Assembly: GCA_021790075.1 (NCBI GenBank)
Contig: JAJYIN010000086.1
Location: 1 to 8,375, forward strand
Source: Actinomycetes bacterium
GTDB taxonomy: Bacteria > Actinomycetota > Thermoleophilia > BMS3ABIN01
DNA length: 8,375 nt
Direction: 5' to 3'
In this document: positions 1 through 5,821 of the stretch, in pieces
How positions within the stretch are numbered: position 1 is the first letter of the stretch
How the letters are laid out: the number at the start of each line of letters is the position of its first letter
Notes under the pieces: model-generated
Told to the model about the DNA's origin: nothing
Database searches by the model: none
The model's input: the letters and a program-made list of their open reading frames with translations, nothing else
Translations under genes and position numbers: made by a program

Positions 1-1213
1 TATCCCGGATCTCACCGACCATGACGATATCGGGGTCGGAACGCAGAATCGCCCTCAGGCCAGAGGCGAATGTGAGCCCCGCCTTGGGATTGATCTGTGT
101 CTGGTTGATGCCGCTCAGGCGATACTCGACCGGATCCTCGACGGTGATGATGTTTTTTTCCTTGGTATTAAGCACGTTCAGGGTGGCATACAGGGTGGTG
201 GACTTGCCGCTGCCGGTCGGGCCGGTGACCAGGAGGGCGCCGTATGGTTTGCTGTATGAGGACTCAAACCGCTTCAGGGCTTTCTCGGAGAAACCGAGGT
301 CGGACAGGTTCAGGAGCACGCTGCTCTTGTCCAGGAGGCGCAGGACGATCTTTTCCCCATAGACGGTGGGCATGGAAGCGACACGGATGTCAATGGGCTT
401 GCCTCCTACGGTCAGGCCGATGCGACCATCCTGGGGAATCCGGCGTTCGGCGATATCGATGTCCGCCATCACCTTGATGCGGGAAAGCACGCCCGCCTGC
501 ATTCGTTTGGGGATGGACATGATCTCGTGCAGGACACCGTCGATCCGAAAGCGGATCACCAACTCTTTTTCCTGGGGCTCGAAATGAAGGTCGCTGGCGC
601 CGTCATCGACTCCCTGGCTGATGACTCCGTTGACCAGCTTGACGATGGGGGCCTCAGCCGCGACCTCGCGGATGTCGGCTTCCACCGAAGTCCCCGCCGC
701 CATCTCCATCTCCATCTCTTCCTGGACGTTCTCACCGACCGACTCACCCAGCCGGTGGATCTTGGAAATCGCGCCGAAGACGTCCTCCGCGGATGCGATT
801 GCCGGCTTCATGTCGTAACCGGTCATCATGCGCAGGTCGTCCACCGCGAAGACGTTGGTGGGATCGACCATCGCCACCAGCAGCGTGTTCTCATCCACGA
901 ACTTTACCGGGATGGCGCCGTAGCGGCGGGCCAGTTTCTCGGGAACCATGTTGGCAGCCAAGGGATCGACATCGTAATCAGCCAGGGCGATATGCTCGAC
1001 GCCCAATCTTTCCGCCAGCGCATGGTTGAGCTGATCCTGGGTTAGAATTCCGTCTTCGACCAGCAGCTCGCCCAGGCGTTTGGGCGTATTCTTCTGCTTC
1101 TCCAGAACCGCCTGGAGCTGTTCCCGGGTGATCAGGCCCTTTCCGACCAGGATCTCTCCTATTGGCTGGAGTTTCCGGATGTTTTTTCGCGATGTCAGCT
1201 CGCTAGGATTCAA
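1..1213 (-). CDS. pilB: Type IV pilus assembly / type II secretion ATPase, PilB/GspE family (3' end beyond window)
   Basis: This is a cytoplasmic hexameric ATPase that powers pilus extension or pseudopilus assembly. About 404 codons are visible; the family usually has ~550-570, so the C-terminal third is missing at the window edge. Residues 17-69 form an MshEN-type N-terminus: two 24-residue motifs of the (R)LGxxLxxxGxxxxxQLxxxL type separated by exactly five residues. The GspE core follows, with Walker A GPTGSGKS at 331-338, an Asp-box region containing VEDPVEYR, and Walker B GEIRD at 400-404, where the window ends. The start is TTG at 1213: an in-frame TGA lies four codons upstream, no ATG occurs until well inside the MshEN domain, and AGGAA sits about 6 bases before the TTG. 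The start overlaps the aroE stop by 11 bases, suggesting translational coupling. PilB is preferred over GspE from the aroE-pilB context known in Gram-positive lineages; the pilT/pilC neighbours are not visible. Confidence 0.9.
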   Translation of the reverse strand, partial: MNPSELTSRKNIRKLQPIGEILVGKGLITREQLQAVLEKQKNTPKRLGELLVEDGILTQDQLNHALAERLGVEHIALADYDVDPLAANMVPEKLARRYGAIPVKFVDENTLLVAMVDPTNVFAVDDLRMMTGYDMKPAIASAEDVFGAISKIHRLGESVGENVQEEMEMEMAAGTSVEADIREVAAEAPIVKLVNGVISQGVDDGASDLHFEPQEKELVIRFRIDGVLHEIMSIPKRMQAGVLSRIKVMADIDIAERRIPQDGRIGLTVGGKPIDIRVASMPTVYGEKIVLRLLDKSSVLLNLSDLGFSEKALKRFESSYSKPYGALLVTGPTGSGKSTTLYATLNVLNTKEKNIITVEDPVEYRLSGINQTQINPKAGLTFASGLRAILRSDPDIVMVGEIRD

Positions 1214-2051
1214 GTGCGTTCCTCATGACGCTGAGTGGAGGATCTTCCCCGGTCCACAAATGGATAGAAGCCGCTCCCTGATGGAGTAGCATTGCGAGTC
1301 CGCCCATAACGGTCGCCCCTTTTTCTCGCGCCGCGACCAGGAGAGGTGCTTCCTGTGCTGCGTAGACTATGTCGCAAACGACGTGGTCATTCGTTAATCT
1401 ATCGACGTCCATAGGAACACTCTTTAGGTGGCCTTCCATGCCCACAGATGTCGCATTTATCAACAACCTGCTGGTCGATATTAGGTCGCTGGTGTCTTCA
1501 TCCGGCAAGTGGATAATCACCTCAAGTGCAGGGAAATCGCGGTTAAACAGGGACTTGAGATCTTCCGCGCGCTGGCGGGTCCGGTTGATGATGGTGATGC
1601 GGGGCGCGCCTTTTTCCGCCAGCGCCACAGCGATGGACCGGGCAGCGCCACCCGCCCCGAGGATGACGACTGCGGCAGCGGTAAAATCGATGTCCGCCGT
1701 TTCCCCGATGGCCCGGATGAAGCCAGCGCCATCGGTGTTGTGACCCTCCAATACTCCGTCACGATTTACTATGGTGTTGACTGCTCCCGCCCGGCTGGCT
1801 GAGATGTCCAGGTGGTCCAGAAGATCGCAGACGGGGACTTTGTGAGGGATTGTGACATTTGCTCCCAGGAATTCCATCGCCCTGATGCCGGCGACCGCCG
1901 CCGGAAGATTTTCCGGCAGAACGTGCAGCGGTACATAGCGGATGTTGAGGCCCATTGCCTCAAAGGCCGCATTCTGCATGCGGGGCGAGAGGGTGTGGGT
2001 GACCGGATGCCCCAAAATCCCCACCAGTCTTGTTTCTCCGTTGATGCCCAA
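1203..2051 (-). CDS. aroE: Shikimate dehydrogenase (NADP+)
   Basis: AroE reduces 3-dehydroshikimate to shikimate with NADPH in cytosolic aromatic amino acid synthesis. The 282 residues match the family length (~270-290). The N-terminal substrate domain has GHPVTHTLSP (14-23) and ANVTIPHK, with the catalytic Lys at 71; NTDGAGF supplies the catalytic Asp at 107. The Rossmann domain has a GAGGAAR glycine loop (132-138) and INRTRQR (155-161), the NRTxxR pattern that selects NADP+. The C-terminal GLAMLLHQ and LWTG segments are also typical. Start: TTG at 2051 behind GGGAGGT four bases upstream; the N-terminus aligns well from here. Odd: the first shikimate-contacting Ser of the usual HSxSP motif is Thr20, and the usual His of 'HNAAF' is Gln26. 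Both catalytic residues are intact, so activity is expected. It lies between secG (105 bases upstream) and pilB (overlapping by 11 bases). Confidence 0.96.
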   Translation of the reverse strand: MGINGETRLVGILGHPVTHTLSPRMQNAAFEAMGLNIRYVPLHVLPENLPAAVAGIRAMEFLGANVTIPHKVPVCDLLDHLDISASRAGAVNTIVNRDGVLEGHNTDGAGFIRAIGETADIDFTAAAVVILGAGGAARSIAVALAEKGAPRITIINRTRQRAEDLKSLFNRDFPALEVIIHLPDEDTSDLISTSRLLINATSVGMEGHLKSVPMDVDRLTNDHVVCDIVYAAQEAPLLVAAREKGATVMGGLAMLLHQGAASIHLWTGEDPPLSVMRNALES

Positions 2052-2070
2052 ATCTACCTCCCTGTTACCT

Positions 2071-2090
2071 GGATAAGCGGCCGCTCATCC
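2071..2090. repeat. 20-base near-perfect inverted repeat upstream of aroE
   Basis: GGATAAGCGGCCGCTCATCC is its own reverse complement except for one mismatched pair (position 5 against 16). It lies in the secG-aroE gap, about 20 bases before the aroE TTG and just upstream of its ribosome-binding site. It could be an operator for a dimeric repressor, or an RNA hairpin (AGC/GCT stem with a GGCC loop) modulating aroE translation. It has no T-run, so it is not an intrinsic terminator. Its function is unknown. Confidence 0.5.
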
Positions 2091-2156
2091 GGAAGACTTA
2101 GCCGGAACACGCAGAACAGTGAAAATGGAGATGCGGGTGACCGTGGCTCAGGCCAC

Positions 2157-2384
2157 TCAGGGCTTGAACACGAAAACGAGGAGAAAGGTGGTGATGAAGA
2201 ATCCCGTGGCGACGACAACCGTGGCCCGGGTCAGGTTTTTCTCGATGACGGTGGTGCCGCTGAACGTTTCGCTCATGCCGCCCCCGAAGATACCGGAAAC
2301 GCCCCCCTGGCCTGAATGCAGGAGGATAAGTACGATCAGGACGACCGCCAGAACGGAATGTATGCCTAGAATCACGAAAGCCAT
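2157..2384 (-). CDS. secG: Preprotein translocase subunit SecG
   Basis: SecG is the small auxiliary subunit of the SecYEG protein-conducting channel; it sits in the cytoplasmic membrane and stimulates SecA-driven export. The 75 residues match the usual length. Two hydrophobic helices are visible (about residues 3-22 and 53-72). Between them is the typical Gly-rich cytoplasmic loop, LLHSGQGGVSGIFGGG, followed by a Ser/Thr-rich stretch and a Lys-Asn-Leu-Thr-Arg segment leading into the second helix. Start: ATG at 2384; the ribosome-binding site is weak, with only an AGAAGA-like purine stretch ~8 bases upstream. It follows gpmI by 84 bases on the same strand, an arrangement (tpiA-gpmI-secG) seen in many bacteria. 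The small size and low motif content are normal for SecG. Confidence 0.93.
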   Translation of the reverse strand: MAFVILGIHSVLAVVLIVLILLHSGQGGVSGIFGGGMSETFSGTTVIEKNLTRATVVVATGFFITTFLLVFVFKP

Positions 2385-2427
2385 CGTGCTGTCTTCTGTT
2401 CGGGATTGAGATTACTGGACCATCAAG

Positions 2428-2456
2428 ATGATAACGATAGGCTGCGTCAACCGCAA
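2428..2456 (-). promoter_or_regulatory. Candidate promoter for secG-aroE-pilB
   Basis: On the minus strand, TTGCGG (2456-2451) is separated by 17 bases from TATCAT (2433-2428). The -10 matches the sigma-70 consensus at 5 of 6 positions and the -35 at 3 of 6. Transcription would begin near 2421, giving a ~36-base leader. It would give secG a start independent of tpiA-gpmI. A single motif pair in a short gap is weak evidence. Confidence 0.35.
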
Positions 2457-2468
2457 GTCCCGGCAGGG

Positions 2469-4007
2469 CTAGAGCCCGGAAATCAGGCAGTGGCCGGTCA
2501 TCTGTTCCGGGACCGGGACCTTCAGGTAAACGAGTATCAGTGGGGCGATATCACCCAGGGAGCAGCCTTCGGCAAGATGAACCGCGGTATCCGTCACTAC
2601 CAGGGGAACCGGGCCGCTGGTGTGCGCGGTGTCGGGGCCGGCCTCGGCGTCGATCATCCTCTCGGCGTTGCCGTGATCGGCGGTGATCAGGCAGACGCCT
2701 CTCTGATCCCGGACCCTGGCCACGACCCGCCCGACACAGTCGTCCACGACTTCCACCGCCTCGACGGCGGCTTCCAGATTCCCGGTATGCCCGACCATGT
2801 CGCAGTTGGCCAGGTTCAGGATGATGAAATCAAAGTGATGCCGGTCCAGCTGGCCGAGCAGTTCCCGGGTTACCTCGGGAGCGCTCATCGCCGGCTTCTG
2901 GTCGTACGTGGGGACGTCGGATGGAGACGGGATCAGCTGGCGCGATTCTCCAGGGTAAGTCTTTTCGATGCCGCCGTTAAAGAAGAACGTCACATGGGCG
3001 TATTTTTCGGTCTCGGCAATGTGAAGCTGGGTCTTGCCGGCCTTCGACAGCACCTCGGCCAGCACGTCATGCAGCTGCTCGGGCGGGAATGCGATGGGGC
3101 TCGTAAAAGTGGCGTCATATTCAGCCATCGTGACGAAGTAAGGTAGCGGAGCGTCCGGGCTCCGGTCGAATTTGTCAAATTCCTGGAAAGTGAGTGCCTG
3201 GGTAAGCTGCCGGGCCCGGTCGGGACGGAAATTGAAGAATATGGCGCTGTCGCGTGAGCCCAGCCGCGCCTCAGGCTTCGCGTCTACCACTGTCGGGACG
3301 GTGAACTCGTCCGTGATGCCCTGCCTGTAGGAATCCTCCATCAGGGTGACAGGATTGGGAACGTGAGGGCCCACTCCGTGGACGATGGCGTCGTAAGCAA
3401 GCTTCACCCGGTCCCAGCGGCGGTCACGGTCCATGGCGTAATAGCGTCCGGAAACCGTGGCTATTTCTCCTATGCCCTCCTGCTTCAGAAAGGCGGATAT
3501 CTCCTTGATGTACTTGACGCCGCTTTTGGGAGGCACGTCGCGGCCGTCCATGAACATGTCCAGGAAGAGCCGGTCTGCGCCTTCGTTCTTGGCCATTTTG
3601 ACCAGCGCCTTGAGGTGGCCGATGTCGCTATGGACGCCACCGTCCGAAAGCAATCCCAGGAGGTGCACCGCCCCGCCTCTCTTTTTGGCCTGCGCCATAC
3701 CTTCCCGCAATTCCTGGTTCTGGAAGAAAGAGCCTTCCTGGATGGCCCGGTTGATGCGGGTCAGGTCCTGGTAGACGACGCGGCCGGCCCCCAGATTCAG
3801 GTGCCCGACCTCGGAGTTCCCCATCTGGCCGGGTGGAAGGCCCACCGCCTCTCCCGAAGCATTAAGAATCGTATGTGGAAAGCGGGCAAAGAGGGCATCC
3901 AGGTTGGGAGTGTGAGCCTGAGCGATGGCATTGCCCGGTCCGGGCGGGGCTTTCCCCCAGCCGTCCAGCACTAACAGGCAAACATAGGTGGGCTCCGTTC
4001 GGGGCAC
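2469..4007 (-). CDS. gpmI: 2,3-bisphosphoglycerate-independent phosphoglycerate mutase
   Basis: This cytosolic two-metal enzyme of the alkaline phosphatase superfamily interconverts 3- and 2-phosphoglycerate in glycolysis and gluconeogenesis. The 512 residues match the ~510 expected. Visible motifs are LVLDGWG (12-18, metal Asp15); GQMGNSEVGHLNLGAGR with the phosphoserine nucleophile at Ser65; DGGVHSD; a substrate-binding MDGRDVPP segment; NFRPDRARQL; NLANCDMVGHTGN (metal Asp and His); and near the C-terminus ITADHGNAE with a following AHTSGPVP. Phosphatase and phosphotransferase domains are complete and in order. Start: GTG at 4007, preceded by AAGGAAGGG about 3-5 bases upstream. The gene begins 11 bases after the tpiA stop, so the two are almost certainly co-transcribed. 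No lesions or unusual insertions are seen. Confidence 0.98.
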   Translation of the reverse strand: MPRTEPTYVCLLVLDGWGKAPPGPGNAIAQAHTPNLDALFARFPHTILNASGEAVGLPPGQMGNSEVGHLNLGAGRVVYQDLTRINRAIQEGSFFQNQELREGMAQAKKRGGAVHLLGLLSDGGVHSDIGHLKALVKMAKNEGADRLFLDMFMDGRDVPPKSGVKYIKEISAFLKQEGIGEIATVSGRYYAMDRDRRWDRVKLAYDAIVHGVGPHVPNPVTLMEDSYRQGITDEFTVPTVVDAKPEARLGSRDSAIFFNFRPDRARQLTQALTFQEFDKFDRSPDAPLPYFVTMAEYDATFTSPIAFPPEQLHDVLAEVLSKAGKTQLHIAETEKYAHVTFFFNGGIEKTYPGESRQLIPSPSDVPTYDQKPAMSAPEVTRELLGQLDRHHFDFIILNLANCDMVGHTGNLEAAVEAVEVVDDCVGRVVARVRDQRGVCLITADHGNAERMIDAEAGPDTAHTSGPVPLVVTDTAVHLAEGCSLGDIAPLILVYLKVPVPEQMTGHCLISGL

Positions 4008-4018
4008 GGTCCCTTCCT

Positions 4019-4777
4019 TCAGCTGAATTTGACGATCTGGGCGAAGCTGCCGGCTTTGAGGCTGGCTCCTCCTACCAGGGCGCCGTCGATATCCTCTTCC
4101 GCCATCAGTTCGCTGATGTTGTCCGGTTTGACGCTGCCGCCGTAAAGGATCCTCACCCGGCCTGCGGCGCCGGCGCCGAAGCGGCCCGTCAGAGCCTCCC
4201 TGATGAAACCGATCGCCTGCTGGGCGATCTCGGGGGTGGCCGTCTTGCCGGTGCCGATGGCCCAGATGGGCTCATAGGCAATTACCATGCCGGCCAGCAT
4301 GTCTGCATCGATTCCGGCCAGGCCTCCCTCGATCTGGCCGCGCAGTTTTTCCTCGGTCTTCCCGGCTTCCCTCTCGGCATCGGTCTCACCGATGCAGAGG
4401 ATCGGACGGATACCGGCCTCAATGGCAACAGCGACCTTTTTGGCCAGATCTTCGTCGTTCTCGCAAAAGAATTCCCGGCGCTCGGAGTGGCCCAGAATTA
4501 CATCCGTGACACCGATCTCCTTGAGCATGGGGGCGGAAACCTCTCCCGTAAAGGCGCCCTCGGGCGCGAAGTGCATGTTTTGGGCGGCAATCCTAACGGG
4601 ACTGTTATCAGTCTGCCGCCTCACTTCCGCCAGGCAGGTGAACGGAGGACAAAGGACCATTTCCACACCGGTCACGCCGGCGACCAGGCCCAGGAATTCG
4701 GCCGTGTACGCCGAGGCCTCTGAGGTCGTCTTGTACATCTTCCAGTTGCCGGCAATGATAGGCGTCCGGTTGCTCAT
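4019..4777 (-). CDS. tpiA: Triosephosphate isomerase
   Basis: This cytosolic glycolytic enzyme interconverts dihydroxyacetone phosphate and glyceraldehyde 3-phosphate. The 252 residues are standard for the (beta/alpha)8 family. The active site is complete: Asn11 and Lys13 in GNWKM, His97 in ILGHSERR, and Glu169 in AYEPIWAIGTG. That last motif begins the mobile loop 6 (about 170-178). YGGSVKP (212-218) is the phosphate-gripping strand. An upstream extension to 4861 stays open, but ATG at 4777 is chosen because the protein then begins MSNRTPIIAGNWKM as in homologues, and GGAGGG lies 3-4 bases before it. It is the first gene of the minus-strand run, with gpmI 11 bases downstream. pgk and gap, often just upstream in other genomes, are absent here; the neighbour is the divergent selenoprotein gene. 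Confidence 0.98.
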   Translation of the reverse strand: MSNRTPIIAGNWKMYKTTSEASAYTAEFLGLVAGVTGVEMVLCPPFTCLAEVRRQTDNSPVRIAAQNMHFAPEGAFTGEVSAPMLKEIGVTDVILGHSERREFFCENDEDLAKKVAVAIEAGIRPILCIGETDAEREAGKTEEKLRGQIEGGLAGIDADMLAGMVIAYEPIWAIGTGKTATPEIAQQAIGFIREALTGRFGAGAAGRVRILYGGSVKPDNISELMAEEDIDGALVGGASLKAGSFAQIVKFS

Positions 4778-4863
4778 CAGCCCTCCAGAATGTAGTTTCC
4801 CTGTCACCTGCTTCCGTTTCGCCTGCCAGGGCCTGTAAAGCCGGGGCCCGCCAAGCGGCATTC

Positions 4864-4892
4864 ATTATTTATAAGGGAGGTCTAAAAAGCAA
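4864..4892 (-). promoter_or_regulatory. Candidate promoter for tpiA operon
   Basis: On the minus strand, TTGCTT (4892-4887) is followed after 17 bases by AATAAT (4869-4864), in the only AT-rich patch of the divergent region. The -10 matches consensus at 5 of 6. The inferred start near 4857 leaves a leader of about 80 bases before tpiA. The leader contains short GC-rich inverted repeats but no riboswitch that I recognise. A 5-bp inverted repeat (GAGGT at 4877-4881, ACCTC at 4892-4896) flanks the -35 and could be an operator. Confidence 0.45.
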
Positions 4893-4908
4893 CCTCGGAC
4901 AGGGACTA

Positions 4909-4917
4909 TGCTAGAAT
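4909..4917 (+). promoter_or_regulatory. Candidate extended -10 promoter for the Uxx-star/TlpA pair
   Basis: TGCTAGAAT fits the extended -10 pattern TGnTATAAT with one mismatch. No good -35 lies 17 bases upstream, which extended -10 promoters can tolerate. Transcription would start near 4924, about 30 bases before the ATG at 4956 and upstream of its GGAGGG ribosome-binding site (4941-4946). It is divergent to the tpiA promoter, with the two -10 elements about 40 bases apart. Confidence 0.35.
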
Positions 4918-4955
4918 TATTGAATCCTTGTCACGGCGAAGGAGGGTTCAGCTGC

Positions 4956-5177
4956 ATGACTGAAGAGGTTACCATCTATACAAAGCCCGGCTGTCCGTAC
5001 TGCAAAGCCGCTAAAGAGGACCTGGACAGCAGGTCCATTCTGTACCGGGAACTGGATGTTACTGCCGACCCGGCCATCAAGGAGGAAGCCATCGCCAGGG
5101 CCGGAGTCGCAGCCGTGCCGGTGATCGTCAGGGGCGATGAGGTTTCTGTGGGTTTCGGAGGAAGCTGAGGCATCTAG
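4956..5177 (+). CDS. Glutaredoxin-like selenoprotein, Uxx-star type (in-frame TGA as selenocysteine at 5166-5168)
   Basis: A small thioredoxin-fold redox protein. From ATG 4956 (GGAGGG nine bases upstream; a longer in-frame start at 4908 has no such site) it reads 70 residues to a TGA. It contains TKPGCPYC (Cys13, Cys16, the glutaredoxin CPYC active site) and AVPVIV with the cis-Pro at 55, and the tail is VGFGGS. The TGA is followed by GGC ATC TAG, so reading it as Sec gives GFGGS-U-G-I-stop: 73 residues with Sec71 two residues before the end. I recall this ending as the hallmark of the Uxx-star glutaredoxin-like (seleno)protein family, some members of which carry Cys instead. A hairpin correctly placed for a bacterial SECIS follows. 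The C-terminal Sec may act as resolving or metal-binding residue; substrate and exact role are unknown. The alternative is a Sec-less protein ending at 5168, but then the conserved spacing and hairpin would be coincidence. The TlpA-like gene begins 57 bases downstream, and the two may work together. Confidence 0.85.
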
Positions 5178-5179
5178 GG

Positions 5180-5197
5180 GTCCGGCAGGCGCCGGAC
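5180..5197 (+). promoter_or_regulatory. Putative bacterial SECIS hairpin
   Basis: GTCCGGC-AGGC-GCCGGAC forms a perfect 7-bp stem with a 4-base loop. The stem starts exactly 11 bases after the in-frame TGA, the same offset as the upper SECIS stem of E. coli fdhF as I recall it. A G lies among the first two loop bases, about 20 bases from the TGA, within the known range for bacterial SECIS elements. No T-run follows, so an intrinsic terminator is less likely. Here the stem lies beyond the TAG stop, which suits a Sec codon near the protein end. Confidence 0.7.
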
Positions 5198-5234
5198 ACG
5201 CACTGTAGCGAGAAAAAGAATAGCAACAAATATC

Positions 5235-5780
5235 ATGTCCCTGATAAAACGATTTCTTCCCCTGCTGATCCTGTCCCTGCTGGCGGCTGCCGTCCTGGCG
5301 GGCTGCGGTTCAAAGGACCCCTCAGCCGGCGGCACTTCCACTGCCCAGGCAAACAGCAAGCAGGCGCCCGACTTTTACGTCGAGACGCTTGACGGAACCA
5401 TGACATCGCTGAGCGACATGAAGGGCAAGCCCCTGGTCATCAATTTCGGGGCGTCGTGGTGCGGTCCCTGCCAGCTGGAGGCTCCCGTCATCGCCAGCAT
5501 GTACAACAAGTACAAGGACCGCGTGAATTTCTTCGGGATGGCGGTCCAGGACAGGAAAGAAGACGCCCTCGCATTCGCCCACAAGAGCGGCTTTACTTAC
5601 CGCATCGGCCTCGACCCCAACGGCGATGTCGCGTATGACTACCAGAAAGCGGCCAAGGTGCCCTATGGCGGCATCCCGATGACCATCTTCATCAACAGGA
5701 ATGGCGACATCGTCGATTATTACCTGGGACCGCTGAACGAGCAGCAGTTCGAGCAGCGGGTGAGCAAGATTCTCAACTGA
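5235..5780 (+). CDS. TlpA/ResA-family thioredoxin-like lipoprotein
   Basis: This is an exported, membrane-anchored thiol-disulfide oxidoreductase. Residues 1-24 are a lipoprotein signal peptide: charged start MSLIKR, hydrophobic core, and lipobox LAGC with the lipidated Cys at 24. A short Ser/Gly/Ala/Gln linker (25-43) precedes the TlpA/AhpC-TSA domain, which opens with APDFYVETLDG. The active site is ASWCGPC (Cys76, Cys79). GGIPMT supplies the cis-Pro at 148, and TIFINRNGDIV closes the fold. Total length is 181 residues, as in ResA-type proteins. Such proteins usually reduce apocytochrome c or other exported thiols. No cytochrome-biogenesis gene is nearby, so the substrate is open. Start ATG 5235 has no clear Shine-Dalgarno (upstream is A-rich), but the signal peptide fixes it well. 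It lies 57 bases after the selenoprotein gene and is probably co-transcribed. Confidence 0.93.
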   Translation: MSLIKRFLPLLILSLLAAAVLAGCGSKDPSAGGTSTAQANSKQAPDFYVETLDGTMTSLSDMKGKPLVINFGASWCGPCQLEAPVIASMYNKYKDRVNFFGMAVQDRKEDALAFAHKSGFTYRIGLDPNGDVAYDYQKAAKVPYGGIPMTIFINRNGDIVDYYLGPLNEQQFEQRVSKILN

Positions 5781-5821
5781 TTTGCGGGCCTAACCGGTTT
5801 AGTTTTCAGGCGGGTATGGCT

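Noticed and set aside
527..1045. Plus-strand open frame of 172 codons opposite pilB
   Set aside because: It overlaps the MshEN and GspE regions on the other strand, which are clearly coding.
2143..2156. GTGGC-TCAG-GCCAC hairpin at the end of secG as a terminator
   Set aside because: The stem is only 5 bp and no T-run follows on the minus strand.
2406..3146. Plus-strand open frame of 246 codons opposite gpmI
   Set aside because: Antisense shadow of a fully supported gene, with no domain or ribosome-binding site.
3875..4723. Long plus-strand open frame (282 codons) opposite gpmI and tpiA
   Set aside because: It lies almost wholly antisense to two complete, motif-rich enzymes; it is low-complexity, with no recognisable domain, as expected in GC-rich DNA.
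5180..5197. The hairpin as a Rho-independent terminator
   Set aside because: No T-run follows, and it is positioned as a SECIS relative to the TGA. A dual role cannot be excluded.
5785..5815. Bidirectional terminator in the lipoprotein-hpt convergent gap
   Set aside because: Only a 4-bp stem (CTAA/TTAG) with a short T-run; too weak to call.
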